Positions 24,952 to 34,160 of a DNA stretch of 64,000 bases are shown here, piece after piece; the first letter of the stretch is position 1; each line of letters opens with the position of its first letter. The stretch comes from JAMOQA01 sp964582785 (GTDB lineage: Bacteria > Acidobacteriota > Polarisedimenticolia > J045): positions 4,775 through 68,774 of the forward strand of contig CAZOTT010000002.1 in NCBI GenBank assembly GCA_964582785.1, read 5' to 3'. Below the pieces are notes generated by a model. That model made no database searches. It saw only the letters and a program-made list of their open reading frames with translations, and was not told the origin of the DNA. Made by a program: the position numbers and the translations under genes.

Positions 24952-27154
24952 CGTGGCCCGGTGGACCGGCCCGGCGGGACCGGTCCGGGGGAGGGTCCGG
25001 GTTCCCGGGGACAAGTCGATCGCCCACCGGGTCCTGCTGGTGGGGGCGGTGGCGGAGGGGACCTCCCGGCTGCGGGGCCTGCCGGCGGGGCGGGACGTGG
25101 CGTCCACCCGGCGGGCCGTGGAGGCGCTCGGGGTCGAGGTGCGGGCGGAGGGGAGGGAGATCCTCGTCCGGGGGAAGGGGTGGGGGGGCATCGGGCGAGC
25201 CCCGGGGCTGCCGCCGCTGGCCCTCGACTGCGGCAACTCCGGCACCACGGCCCGGCTCCTCCTCGGGCTCCTGGCCGGCCGTCCCGGGGTCTTTTCCCTC
25301 GACGGGGACGCCTCCCTGCGCCGGCGCCCGATGGACCGGGTGGCGGAACCGCTCCGCCGGATGGGGGCCGCCGTGGTGGGGGGCACCACGCTCCCCCTGC
25401 TGGTGCGGGGCGCCTCCCTGTCGCCGGTGGACCTCGAGCTGCGGGTCCCGAGCGCCCAGCTCGAGACCGCCCTGCTCCTCGCCGCTCTCCAGGCCGGTGG
25501 CACGTCCCGGCTCGTGCCCGCCGGCCCGCGGCGGGACCACGGCCCGCGTCTTCTCGCGGCCGCCGCCGCGCCGGTGGAGTGGCGGGGCGGCGACAACCCT
25601 CCCGCGGAGATCCTGGTCCGGGGCCGTCCGTCCGGCGCTCCCCTCGCTCCCCTCGAGCTGGAGATTCCCGGGGACCCGTCGTCGGCGGCGTTCCTCCTTG
25701 CCCTGGCCGCGGCGATCCCCGGCAGCGACCTGGCCGTCGAGGGGGTCTCGCTGAATCCCACCCGGCTGGGTTTCCTCCGGATCCTGCGGCGGATGGGGGT
25801 ACCCGTCGAGGTGATCCCCGCGGGCGATCCGGGCCCGGAACCCGCCGGGACGGTGCGGGTCCGGGGGGCCGGCCTGCGGGGAGTCCGGGTCGGGCCGGCG
25901 GAGGTGGCGGACGCGATCGACGAGGTTCCCCTCGTCGCCCTGCTGGGGGCCCTGGCCCGCGGAGAGACGCTGATCCGGGGGGCGGGGGAACTGCGGGTCA
26001 AGGAGTCGGACCGGCTGGCGGGGACCGCCGCCCTCCTCCGCGCCCTCGGGGCGGACGTGGAGGAACTCCCGGACGGGCTGGCCGTGCGGGGCGGGAAGGA
26101 ACTCCGGGGAGGGGTCGTCGACGCCCGGGGAGACCACCGGCTGGCGATGCTCGGTGGCATCGCCGGCCTGCTCGCCCGGGGAGGGACCGTGGTCCGGGGC
26201 GCCTCCGCCGCGGCGGTCTCGTGGCCCTCCTTCCCTTCCGTCCTGGCCCGGCTCGTCCGCCGCCGTTCCCCGGCGGTGGCGGTGCCGGGGCCGGTGGGAG
26301 GGGCCCGGCCCTTCCGGGCCGTCCTGCTCGGCCACCCGGTGGCCCATTCCCGCTCCGCCGACCTGTTCGCGGCCCTCGAGCGGGCGGGGGGGCCGCCCGT
26401 GGACTACCGGCTGCTCGACGTCCCGCCGGCCCGTCTGCCGGGGGTCCTGGAGCGGCTGCGCCGGGGGGACTGGGACGGGGCCAACGTGACCGTGCCCCAC
26501 AAGCGGGAGGTGGCCGCCCGGATCGACCGGCTCGGGGAACTGGCCCGGGATGCCGGGGCGGTGAACGTGCTGCTCCGCGAGGACGACGCCGGCCCCGCCC
26601 GGCTGCGGGGGGAGAACACGGACGGGCCGGGGTTTGCCGGGGCGTTCCGGGAGGCGTTCGGCGGGGAGCCCCGGCCTTCCCGGGTGCGCCGGGCGGTCGT
26701 GTTCGGCTGGGGCGGGGCCGCCCGGGGGGTCGTGGCGGAACTGCGCCGCCGGCGGGTCCGCGTCACCGTGGCGACCCGGGACCCGGCCGCTGCCCGGGCC
26801 GGCTGGCCGGACCCGGGAACCCGTTTTCTCGGGACCCGCGACCCCCGGCTCGCCGAGGCCTGCGCCGGGGCGGACCTGCTCGTCCAGGCCACGCCCCTCG
26901 GGATGCCCGGGGGGCCCGGGCCGGGAGAGGCGCCCCCCGTCCCGTGGGACCCGGTACCGGCGAAGGCCGTCGCGGTGGACCTGGTCTACGCGGACACCGC
27001 GACCCCCTTCGTCCGGGCGGCCCGGGAGCGGGGCCTTTCCGCCGTGGACGGCCGGGACATGCTGCGGCACCAGGCGGCCCGGGCCGCCGACCTGTGGCTC
27101 GGCCCCGGGGCGGGGGCCCTGCTCCTCGCGGCGACCCGCCGTCTCTTCCCCTGA
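24935..27154 (+). CDS. aroA-aroE: EPSP synthase - shikimate dehydrogenase fusion
   Basis: 739 residues from ATG at 24935, placed by GGGAGGAG just upstream; GTG at 24953 is an alternative. Residues about 10-443 are EPSP synthase: VPGDKSIAHR, LDCGNSGTTARLL, RPMDRV, DAIDEVPLVALL, RVKESDRL and GDHRLAML. Residues about 458-739 are AroE: LLGHPVAHSRS (shikimate-binding Ser pair), GANVTVPHKREV (catalytic Lys), GENTDGPGF (catalytic Asp), FGWGGAARG, VQATPLGM and MLRHQAARAADLWLG. Only about 15 residues link the two. In EPSPS, the usual SAQxKSALLLA segment reads SAQLETALLLA and the usual RDHTE reads RDHGP, small departures from the family. It does two non-consecutive steps of the shikimate pathway. Confidence 0.93.
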   Translation: MRTGSDVARWTGPAGPVRGRVRVPGDKSIAHRVLLVGAVAEGTSRLRGLPAGRDVASTRRAVEALGVEVRAEGREILVRGKGWGGIGRAPGLPPLALDCGNSGTTARLLLGLLAGRPGVFSLDGDASLRRRPMDRVAEPLRRMGAAVVGGTTLPLLVRGASLSPVDLELRVPSAQLETALLLAALQAGGTSRLVPAGPRRDHGPRLLAAAAAPVEWRGGDNPPAEILVRGRPSGAPLAPLELEIPGDPSSAAFLLALAAAIPGSDLAVEGVSLNPTRLGFLRILRRMGVPVEVIPAGDPGPEPAGTVRVRGAGLRGVRVGPAEVADAIDEVPLVALLGALARGETLIRGAGELRVKESDRLAGTAALLRALGADVEELPDGLAVRGGKELRGGVVDARGDHRLAMLGGIAGLLARGGTVVRGASAAAVSWPSFPSVLARLVRRRSPAVAVPGPVGGARPFRAVLLGHPVAHSRSADLFAALERAGGPPVDYRLLDVPPARLPGVLERLRRGDWDGANVTVPHKREVAARIDRLGELARDAGAVNVLLREDDAGPARLRGENTDGPGFAGAFREAFGGEPRPSRVRRAVVFGWGGAARGVVAELRRRRVRVTVATRDPAAARAGWPDPGTRFLGTRDPRLAEACAGADLLVQATPLGMPGGPGPGEAPPVPWDPVPAKAVAVDLVYADTATPFVRAARERGLSAVDGRDMLRHQAARAADLWLGPGAGALLLAATRRLFP

Positions 27155-27192
27155 CGGATCCGCCCCCGCCGGGGAGGGGCGGCCGCGCGGGG

Positions 27193-27198
27193 TATCCT
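27193..27198 (+). promoter_or_regulatory. Candidate -10 hexamer before aroC
   Basis: TATCCT in the 77-bp gap after the aroA-aroE stop, with a leader of about 27 nt that carries GGAGGGAGG before the ATG of aroC. No clear -35. A 7-bp GC inverted repeat (27160-27182) just before it has no T tract. Confidence 0.35.
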
Positions 27199-27231
27199 GT
27201 GCCGGGGAGGAACCGGAGGGAGGCGAGGGCC

Positions 27232-28365
27232 ATGCTGCGCTACCTCACGGCCGGCGAGTCCCACGGCCGGGTGCTCCTCGGGATCCTGGACGGGATGCCG
27301 GCCGGCGTGCCGCTCCGGTCCCGGGACCTCCTTCCCCGGATGCGGCGGCGCCGGGTGGCGGCGGGCCGGGGGCCGCGGATGCGCCTCGAGGAGGACCGGC
27401 CCGAGATCGTCGCCGGGGTCCTGCGCGGGCGGACGACCGGCGCTCCCCTCGGGATCCTCCTGCCGAACCGTTCCGACCGGTCGGGCCGGCCGGCCCCGCC
27501 CCGGACGGTTCCCCGGCCGGGTCACGCGGACCTCGCCGGGGCGTTCAAGTACGGCACCGCCGACGTGACCCCGGTTCTCGAGCGGGCTTCCGCCCGGGAA
27601 ACCGCGATCCGCACGGCCCTGGGCGCCGCCGCCTGCCGGATGCTCGAACTCCTCGGCATCCACCTGGTCGCCCACGTGATCGCCCTCGGGGATGTCGAGG
27701 CCCCCGGGAGAGGGATGCCGGGGACAGAACCCGGGGAACTCGCCCGGCGCCGCGACCGGTCCCCCGTGGCCTGCCTCGATCCCGCGGCCGGCCGGGAAAT
27801 GGCGGCCCGGATCGAGGAGGCCCGGGCCCGGGGAGAGACCCTGGGGGGCCGCGTCGAACTCGTGGTCTCGGGGCTGCCCCGGGGACTGGGGTCGTTCGTC
27901 CAGCACGACCGGAGACTCGATGCCCGGCTGGCCGCGGAGGTGCTCTCCATCCCCTCCGTCCGGGAGGTCGAGGTGGGAGAGGCGCTCCTGCAGGCCCGCC
28001 TGCCGGGAGGCGAGGCCCAGGACCCGGTCGAGGTGGACGAAGAGGGCCGGATCCGGCGGCCCCGCAACCGGGCCGGGGGCCTGGAAGGGGGCGTGACGAA
28101 CGGGGAACCCCTCGTGCTCCGGGCCGGGATCAAGCCCCTGCCCACCCGCCGCCGCCCCCTGCCCACCGTCGACCTGGCCACCGGCCGCCCCGCCCCGGGC
28201 CGCCCGGTGCGGGCGGACGTCACCCAGGTGGCGGCGGTGCCCCCGATCGTCGAGGCGCTGGCCGGGATCGTCCTCGCCGGGGCGCTCCTCGAGCGGTACG
28301 GGGGCGACCGTTTCGACGAGATCGCCCGGCGGGTGACCGAGGACCGGGAACGGAGGCTCCCGTGA
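27232..28365 (+). CDS. aroC: Chorismate synthase
   Basis: 377 residues from ATG at 27232. Signatures are LTAGESHGRVLLGILDGMPAG at the start, RPGHADLAGAFKYG, ERASARETAIRTALGAAA, and late GGLEGGVTNGEP and PTRRRPLPTVDL. It uses reduced FMN to make chorismate from EPSP. Its product feeds menF in the opposite operon. The stop overlaps the next gene as GTGA. Confidence 0.97.
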   Translation: MLRYLTAGESHGRVLLGILDGMPAGVPLRSRDLLPRMRRRRVAAGRGPRMRLEEDRPEIVAGVLRGRTTGAPLGILLPNRSDRSGRPAPPRTVPRPGHADLAGAFKYGTADVTPVLERASARETAIRTALGAAACRMLELLGIHLVAHVIALGDVEAPGRGMPGTEPGELARRRDRSPVACLDPAAGREMAARIEEARARGETLGGRVELVVSGLPRGLGSFVQHDRRLDARLAAEVLSIPSVREVEVGEALLQARLPGGEAQDPVEVDEEGRIRRPRNRAGGLEGGVTNGEPLVLRAGIKPLPTRRRPLPTVDLATGRPAPGRPVRADVTQVAAVPPIVEALAGIVLAGALLERYGGDRFDEIARRVTEDRERRLP

Positions 28366-30047
28366 GGCTGCCGCCGGACCGCCCCCTGTTTCTCTGCGGA
28401 CCTTCCGGCGCCGGCAAGACGGCGGTGGGCCGCCGGGTCGCCGAGCTGCTCGGGGTACCGTTCGTCGACCTGGACGAGCGGATCGCGGCCCTGGAGGGAC
28501 GTCCGATCCCCGCCCTCTTCGAGGCGGGGGAACGGGCCTTCCGCGAGGCGGAGTGGCGGGCCCTCGCCCGCCTCCTGACGGAACTGCCGCACCCCGGCAC
28601 CGTGATCGCCCTCGGGGGCGGAACCCTGGTCCAGGAGGGGCTCCTGGCGGCGGTCCTGGACGCGGGCACCCTGGTCCACCTGGACGCCGCCCCGGGGACC
28701 CTGGCCCGGCGGCTGGCCGGGGACCGGGAAGTCCGGCCCCTGGTGGCCGGGGCGGCGGACCCGGTGGCCCGGCTGGCGGCCCTGCGGAACTCCCGGGCCG
28801 CCGGCTACGGCCGGGCGGCGCTGCGGATCGAAACCGACGGGCTTCCCGTGGACGAGGTCGCCGTGATCCTGCTGCGGCGGCTGTGGGACCCGGTGGCCGG
28901 GCCCTGGCGGGAGGACCCCGTTCCGGTCGCGCCGGGCCTGCCGGCCGCCCGGGGCGTCGTCGCGGGGCCGGGGGCCGTGCCCGCCGCCATCCGCCCGGGG
29001 CGGGAGGATCCGGTTCCGGGCCCCGTCGTGCTGCTGATCGACGAGGACCTGCCCCACGTCCACGCGGGAGCGCTGGGACCGTCCCTCGGTTCCCTCCCGG
29101 GCGGGGACGGCCGGCTGCGGATGTTCACCGTGCGGGGCGGGGAAGGGGCGAAGGATCTCGCCGTCGCGGCCTCCACGTGGGAAGCCCTCCTCGAGGCGGG
29201 GGTGGACCGGGACGGGGTCCTGCTCGCGGTGGGAGGCGGGACCGTCACCGACCTGGCCGGGGTCGTGGCCGCGCTCTACAAGCGGGGACTGGCCCTGTCC
29301 CTGGTGCCGACCACCCTCCTGGCCCAGCTCGACGCCGCCCTCGGCGGAAAGAACGCCCTGAACCTGGGCGGCACGAAGAACGTTCTCGGCACGGTGCGGT
29401 TCCCCCGGGAGGTCGCGATCGACCCGCTGTGGCTGGCGACCCTCCCCCGCCGGGAAGTCGCCGTCGGACTGGCCGAGGCGGTGAAGTGCGCCCTCCTGGG
29501 GGACCCCGGCCTGCTCGGCGTCCTGGGGCGTCCCCCCGGGACCGTTTCCCTCCCGTGGCTCCAGGAAGTGGCGTCCCGGGCCGGCCGGGTGAAGCTCGCC
29601 ATCGTCTCCCGGGATCCCGACGAGCGGGGGGAGCGGGAGCTGCTGAACCTGGGGCACACCCTGGGGCACGCCCTCGAGGGGGCGGCGGGCGAGGGGGGAC
29701 CGTTTCTCTCCCACGGGGAGGCGGTGGCCATCGGGACCGCCTTCGCCCTCCGGCTGGCGGCGGAGACGGGGGTCCTGGCCGACCGGGACCTCCCGGGCCG
29801 GGTCGAGGAGACGCTGCGGGCCCTGGGACTCCCGGTGCGGCCCCCCGCGGGGGTGAACCGGGCCGCCCTCCTGCGGCACCTGGAGCGGGACAAGAAGCGC
29901 CGCGGGGGCCGGGCCCGGTGGGTCCTGCCGGTACGGGCGGGGATGGCGGTGGTGCGGGAGGTGGAACGGGGCACGGTCCTGTGCGGTCTCCGCGGGTTCT
30001 TCGACGGGCCGGGGGAAACCGCCGGGCCGGCGGAGGCCGGGCCGTGA
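28362..30047 (+). CDS. aroK-aroB: Shikimate kinase - 3-dehydroquinate synthase fusion
   Basis: 561 residues from GTG at 28362. The kinase (about 1-175) has Walker A LCGPSGAGKTAVGRRV, DLDERI, ERAFREAEWRAL, ALGGGTLVQ and the lid RPLVAG. The synthase (about 185-550) has VGGGTVTDLAGVVAALYKRG, PTTLLAQLDAALGGKNALN, GLAEAVKCALL, LNLGHTLGHALEG and HGEAVAIG, so the zinc ligands Glu, His and His are present. DAALGGKN replaces the usual DSSVGGKT. AroK-AroB fusions are known in some bacteria. The stop overlaps aroQ as GTGA. Confidence 0.95.
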   Translation: MRLPPDRPLFLCGPSGAGKTAVGRRVAELLGVPFVDLDERIAALEGRPIPALFEAGERAFREAEWRALARLLTELPHPGTVIALGGGTLVQEGLLAAVLDAGTLVHLDAAPGTLARRLAGDREVRPLVAGAADPVARLAALRNSRAAGYGRAALRIETDGLPVDEVAVILLRRLWDPVAGPWREDPVPVAPGLPAARGVVAGPGAVPAAIRPGREDPVPGPVVLLIDEDLPHVHAGALGPSLGSLPGGDGRLRMFTVRGGEGAKDLAVAASTWEALLEAGVDRDGVLLAVGGGTVTDLAGVVAALYKRGLALSLVPTTLLAQLDAALGGKNALNLGGTKNVLGTVRFPREVAIDPLWLATLPRREVAVGLAEAVKCALLGDPGLLGVLGRPPGTVSLPWLQEVASRAGRVKLAIVSRDPDERGERELLNLGHTLGHALEGAAGEGGPFLSHGEAVAIGTAFALRLAAETGVLADRDLPGRVEETLRALGLPVRPPAGVNRAALLRHLERDKKRRGGRARWVLPVRAGMAVVREVERGTVLCGLRGFFDGPGETAGPAEAGP

Positions 30048-30526
30048 CCAGGATCCTGCTCCTCCACGGCCCGAACCTGAACCGTCTCGGCCGCCGGGAC
30101 CCGCGGCAGTACGGCACGATCACCCTGCCGGAGCTGGAGGCCCTCGTCCGGGACCGGGGAAGGGCGTTCGGCTTCGAGGTGGGGTGCTTCCAGTCGAACC
30201 ACGAGGGCGCACTGGTGGACCGGCTCCAGGAGGAGACGGGGAAGGCGGCCGGCTGCCTGTTCAACCCGGGTGCCCTGGCCCACCAGAGCTACGTCCTCCA
30301 CGACGCGATCCTGGACTTCGGCGGCCCGGTCGTCGAGGTGCACCTGTCCCGGGTGTCCGGCCGCGAGCCCTGGCGGCGCCGGAGCGTCACCCGGCCGGCC
30401 TGCGCGGCGTTCGTCGAGGGAGAGGGACCGGCCGGGTACGTGCGGGCCCTCGGTCTGCTGGCCGCCCTGCTGGGCCGGGCCCCGGAACGGGAACCGGGGG
30501 CGCCCGGCGGGCGCCCCCGGCACTGA
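30044..30526 (+). CDS. aroQ: 3-dehydroquinate dehydratase, type II
   Basis: 160 residues from GTG at 30044. LHGPNLNRLGRRDPRQYGTIT has the catalytic Tyr, FQSNHEGALVDRLQE and FNPGALAHQSYVLHDAI the substrate and His positions, and VEVHLSRVSGREPWRR the lid-side Arg. AHQS stands where most members have THTS. The enzyme forms dodecamers in the family. This closes the shikimate cluster. A strong inverted repeat overlaps the last codons. Confidence 0.94.
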   Translation: MTRILLLHGPNLNRLGRRDPRQYGTITLPELEALVRDRGRAFGFEVGCFQSNHEGALVDRLQEETGKAAGCLFNPGALAHQSYVLHDAILDFGGPVVEVHLSRVSGREPWRRRSVTRPACAAFVEGEGPAGYVRALGLLAALLGRAPEREPGAPGGRPRH

Positions 30527-30531
30527 CGGTT
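30494..30531 (+). terminator. Candidate terminator at the end of the aro cluster
   Basis: Perfect 12-bp stem (30494-30505 with 30509-30520) and a 3-nt loop, inside the last codons of aroQ. Only a short TTT follows (after the stop), so termination strength is unsure. The convergent icd gene ends 18 nt beyond aroQ. Confidence 0.5.
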
Positions 30532-30544
30532 TCCCCGCTCCCGG

Positions 30545-31747
30545 TCACCGCTGCCGCTGGAAGCCGGCGTGCCGCTCCTCGAGGTTCGGGTCGCGGAGGG
30601 TCTCCATGATGTACTCCGCGAACTGGTGGCTGGTCGCGCCGTTGGGGCGCCCGGTCATCACGAGCTTCTTCTCGTACTGGCCGCAGATGTCGAGGGCCAT
30701 GTCGAGCTTCTTTCCGAGTTCCGGGTACCCGATGTGGGCGAGCAGCATCGCCGCCGCGCGGATCATCGAGGACGGGTCGGCGTACTGGGCGCGGCCCTCC
30801 TTCACCATCCGGGGGGCGGACCCGTGGATCGCCTCGAACATGGCGTACCGCTTGCCGATGTTGGCGCTGCCGGCCGTCCCCACGCCCCCCTGGAACTCCG
30901 CCGCCTCGTCCGTGAGGATGTCGCCGTAGAGGTTCGGCAGGATCATCACCTGGAAGTCCCGGCGGCGCTTCTCGTCGACGAGCTTGGCGGTCATGATGTC
31001 GATGTACCAGTCGTCGGTCTCGATCTCCGGGTACTCCTTCGCCACTTCCTGGCAGGTACGGAGGAAGCGCCCGTCCGTGGTCTTGACCACGTTGGCCTTG
31101 GTCACGATCGTCACGCGCTTCTTGCCGTTCTTCCGGGCGAACTCGAAGGCGAGACGCGCGATCCGCTCCGCCCCGGGGCGGGTGACCAGGCGGAAATCGA
31201 TCGAGATGTCGTCGCCGACGTCGATCCCGTCGGAGCCGAGGGCGTAGACGTCCTCCGTGTTTTCCCGGAAGAAGGTCCAGTCGATCCCCTGTTCCGGGAC
31301 CCGCACCGGGCGGACGTTGGCGAACAGGTCGAGCTCCTTCCGCATCGCCACGTTGGCGGACTCGATGTTCGGCCACGGGTCGCCCTTCCGCGGGGTCGTC
31401 GTCGGGCCCTTGAGGGTGACGTGGCACTGCCGGATCTCCTCGAGCACGTCGTCGGGGATCGGCTTGCCCACCTCGGCCCGCCGCTCGATCGTCAGTCCCT
31501 CGATGTCGCGGATCTCGATCTTGCCGGAGGCGATCTCGTCCCGGAGAAGTTCCCGGAGCAGCCACTCGGCCTCCTTGGCGATGTAGGGGCCGATGCCGTC
31601 TCCGCCGATCACGCCGACGATGATCGGCCTGAGCTGGGAGTAGTCGATCCACTCGTCCTCGGCCTTGATCCGGGCGACCCGCTCGAACTGCTTCTCGAGC
31701 AGGCGGCCGAAGTGCTCCCTGGCACGTTCGATCAGTTCCTGGCTCAC
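30545..31747 (-). CDS. icd: Isocitrate dehydrogenase, icd/leuB family
   Basis: 400 residues from GTG at 31747, chosen for GGGAGGCGAG upstream and the TATAAT promoter 78 nt away; an ATG at 31810 would leave almost no leader. VIGGDGIGPYI, LKGPTTTPRKG, NIESANVAMRKELDLFANVRPVR and FRENTEDVYALG match isocitrate dehydrogenases. The metal-binding Asp residues are in NLYGDILTDEAAEFQGGVG. The Ser in SANVAMRKELDL corresponds to the substrate-binding Ser that is phosphorylated in E. coli. NAD or NADP preference cannot be decided. About 30 extra N-terminal residues precede the catalytic fold. It is a single-gene unit in the TCA cycle. Confidence 0.9.
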   Translation of the reverse strand: MSQELIERAREHFGRLLEKQFERVARIKAEDEWIDYSQLRPIIVGVIGGDGIGPYIAKEAEWLLRELLRDEIASGKIEIRDIEGLTIERRAEVGKPIPDDVLEEIRQCHVTLKGPTTTPRKGDPWPNIESANVAMRKELDLFANVRPVRVPEQGIDWTFFRENTEDVYALGSDGIDVGDDISIDFRLVTRPGAERIARLAFEFARKNGKKRVTIVTKANVVKTTDGRFLRTCQEVAKEYPEIETDDWYIDIMTAKLVDEKRRRDFQVMILPNLYGDILTDEAAEFQGGVGTAGSANIGKRYAMFEAIHGSAPRMVKEGRAQYADPSSMIRAAAMLLAHIGYPELGKKLDMALDICGQYEKKLVMTGRPNGATSHQFAEYIMETLRDPNLEERHAGFQRQR

Positions 31748-31824
31748 GGTCTCGCCTCCCGCCGTGGCGCGGGCGTCACGGCATCCGGGTGAAGGAAAAG
31801 CGTCTCGCAAAGGTTCGGGCCGGC

Positions 31825-31852
31825 ATTATAGACGGCCCCCCCGGCTTCTCCA
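31825..31852 (-). promoter_or_regulatory. Sigma70-type promoter of icd
   Basis: Consensus TATAAT at 31825-31830 on the minus strand, with TGGAGA (31847-31852) 16 nt upstream. The predicted 5' leader is about 71 nt. Confidence 0.65.
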
Positions 31853-31866
31853 CGGAAAACGTTCGG

Positions 31867-33057
31867 TCAGGGGTCCCGGAGAAGGCGCCCTAGGCGGCCG
31901 GCGGCACCCCGGCGATCCGGTTTTCCCTCCCGGTACGGGAGTTCCGGTACGAGGGCGATCTTCCGCGGCCGGAGGGAGGGGCCGAGGCGGGCGATCGCCG
32001 CCGAGAGGCGGGCGCGGGAGAACCCCTCGCCCGGGACGATCCCGGCGGCGAGCAGGTGCCCCCAGGTGGGATCCGGGAGACCGAAGACCAGGGCGTCCGC
32101 GACCCCCGGAACGTCCCGCAGGACGCGCTCGATCCCGGCGGGGTGCACCTTCTCGCCGCCGGTGACGATCACCTCGTCCGCCCGGCCGAGGACGTGGACG
32201 TACCCCCGCCGGTCGAGCCGCCCCAGGTCCGCGGTGCGCAGCCACCCGTCCGCATCCCGGGGGTCCGGGTGCAGGCCCGGGGGCCAGTACCCCTCCATCA
32301 GGCCCGCGCCGCCGACCTCGAGCCGCCCCCGGCGGACCCGGACCCGCCGCCCGGGGAGCGGGGGACCGGACCCGTGGGCCGGGTCGGGCGGCGTCCCGGG
32401 GGGCACCGTCGCCACCTGCCCCAGGGTCTCCGTCATGCCCCAGGTGGGGAGGACCGGGACCTCGCGGGCCGCCGCCTCCCGGAGGAGGGCCGGCGGCGCC
32501 GCGGCCCCCCCGAGCAGCACCGCCCGGAGGTGCCGGGGAGGGCGCCAGCCCGGCAGCCCGCGGAAGAGGAGGGAAAGCTGGGCCGGGACCAGGGAGAGGA
32601 GGGTGATCTCCTCCTCCTCGATCCAGCGCGCGACCCGGGGAGGGTCGAACCGGGCCGGGCCCGGCACCGCCGGTCGGCCGGCGAGGAGGCACCGGAGGAT
32701 GACGGCCGCGCCTCCCGCCCGGGCGGGGGAAAGGAGAAGCCCCCAGCGGTCGTCCCGGCGCCACCCGAGGCGCGCGGCACTCGCTTCCACCGCCTCCAGG
32801 ACCGCCCGGCGGGAGAGAACGACCCCCTTCGGCGCGCCGGTGGTCCCGGAGGTGAAGAGCAGGAGGGCGGGAGCCCCGGACCCGGGCGGCAGCGGATGCC
32901 GTCGAACCAGGGCGGCGCGGCGCCGCAGCTCCGCCGCCGGCAGCCGGGCGTCGAGGGGCGCGAGCGGGGTTTCCGCCTCCCAGGCCCGGTGAAAGGCCTC
33001 GATGGCGTCCCGGTCCGGGCGGACCGGGAGGGGGACCGCGTGGCGGGGCGTGCTCAC
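31867..33057 (-). CDS. menE: o-Succinylbenzoate-CoA ligase, short form
   Basis: 396 residues from GTG at 33057, overlapping the menC stop as GTGA. The AMP-binding loop LLLFTSGTTGAPKGVVLSRRA is near residue 60, whereas in E. coli MenE it is much further in, so this protein lacks part of the usual N-terminal subdomain. TWGMTETLGQ, GYVHVLGRADEVIVTGGEKVHP and the last-domain Lys in PYREGKPDRRG are intact. It makes OSB-CoA in menaquinone synthesis. It is the last gene of the men operon. Confidence 0.9.
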   Translation of the reverse strand: MSTPRHAVPLPVRPDRDAIEAFHRAWEAETPLAPLDARLPAAELRRRAALVRRHPLPPGSGAPALLLFTSGTTGAPKGVVLSRRAVLEAVEASAARLGWRRDDRWGLLLSPARAGGAAVILRCLLAGRPAVPGPARFDPPRVARWIEEEEITLLSLVPAQLSLLFRGLPGWRPPRHLRAVLLGGAAAPPALLREAAAREVPVLPTWGMTETLGQVATVPPGTPPDPAHGSGPPLPGRRVRVRRGRLEVGGAGLMEGYWPPGLHPDPRDADGWLRTADLGRLDRRGYVHVLGRADEVIVTGGEKVHPAGIERVLRDVPGVADALVFGLPDPTWGHLLAAGIVPGEGFSRARLSAAIARLGPSLRPRKIALVPELPYREGKPDRRGAAGRLGRLLRDP

Positions 33058-34145
33058 GGTTCGTCCGGGGGAAGGACCGCCCCGCGCTCCACCCGCGGGC
33101 AGGCTTCCCGCTCCCCCGGGAGGAGGAACGGGTGGGGAGCGAGGCCGCAGGGGAGGAGGCCCCCGAGAGCGAAGGCGGCGGCGGTGGCCGCCCCGATCGC
33201 CACCGGCCCCTCGAGGGCGTGGGTGACCAGGATCCCCTTGCCGGCGCGCCGGGCGCGGTCGGCCACCTCCAGGAGGGGGAGAACCCCGCCGAGCAGGGCC
33301 GGCTTCAGGACCAGCACCCCGATCCCGGGCGTCTCCAGCGCGGACTCCAGGAAGCCGGCGTCGGCCAGGGACTCGTCCGCCGCCAGGGGCAGGGGAGCGC
33401 CGGCCCGGGCGAGGGCGAGGAGGGCCCGGCCCCCGACCGGTTCCTCGACGAAACGGACCGGCAGGCCGGCGAACCGCCGCAGGATCGCCGGGGCCTCGCC
33501 CGGCGGCAGGGACCCGTTGGCGTCCAGGGCCAGGTCTCCCCGGCCGGCGAGAAGCTCCGCCGCCAGGGTGGCCGCCGCGACTTCCTCCTCGAGGCGGCCC
33601 GGCGCCCCGATCTTCAGCTTGAACGACCGGACGCCCGCCGCCAGGCCGGCCTCCACTTCCCGGCGCACGGAAGCGGGGTCGTGTCCGCCGACCAGGGCGT
33701 GGACGGGCAGGGGAGCCGGCCGGGCCGGCCCGCCCAGGAAGCGGTGGAGGGGCGTCCCCGACCGGCGGGTCAGGAGCGCGAGCAGGGCGGTCTCCGCGGC
33801 GAACCGCGCCGAGGGCACGGGAGACATCCCCGCGAGGAGGCCGGCGACCAGCGGGGCCAGTTCCCGTGCCCGGTCGGCGACCCCGGCTTCTTCCCGCGGG
33901 GGCGGAGGATCCGGGAGCCGCAGGGGGAGGCGCGCGATCAGGGCGGCCAGGTCCGCCGCGGCCTCCCCGGGGGTGTCCGGCGACCACCCGCGGAGGGGAG
34001 AGGCTTCCCCGCGGCCCGCCCGTCCCTCCCCGTCCCGCAGCTCCAGGATCGTTCCCTCCCCGGGACGAAGCGCCCCGCTTCCGGCGAGGAGCGTTCCCCG
34101 CTCACCGGGCGGCCGGGGGAGCAGCCTGCCGGAGACGATTCTCAT
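33054..34145 (-). CDS. menC: o-Succinylbenzoate synthase
   Basis: 363 residues from ATG at 34145. Enolase-superfamily catalytic residues are all present: FKLKIG (Lys), LDANGSL (Asp), VEEP (Glu), ADESL (Asp) and LKPAL (Lys). The enzyme dehydrates SHCHC to OSB. It lies 15 nt after menA and overlaps menE by 4 nt. Confidence 0.92.
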   Translation of the reverse strand: MRIVSGRLLPRPPGERGTLLAGSGALRPGEGTILELRDGEGRAGRGEASPLRGWSPDTPGEAAADLAALIARLPLRLPDPPPPREEAGVADRARELAPLVAGLLAGMSPVPSARFAAETALLALLTRRSGTPLHRFLGGPARPAPLPVHALVGGHDPASVRREVEAGLAAGVRSFKLKIGAPGRLEEEVAAATLAAELLAGRGDLALDANGSLPPGEAPAILRRFAGLPVRFVEEPVGGRALLALARAGAPLPLAADESLADAGFLESALETPGIGVLVLKPALLGGVLPLLEVADRARRAGKGILVTHALEGPVAIGAATAAAFALGGLLPCGLAPHPFLLPGEREACPRVERGAVLPPDEP

Positions 34146-34160
34146 CCGTTCCTCCCGCGA

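Noticed and set aside
30569..31792. Plus-strand frame opposite icd
   Set aside because: It lacks recognisable domains, and icd is certain from its motifs and promoter.
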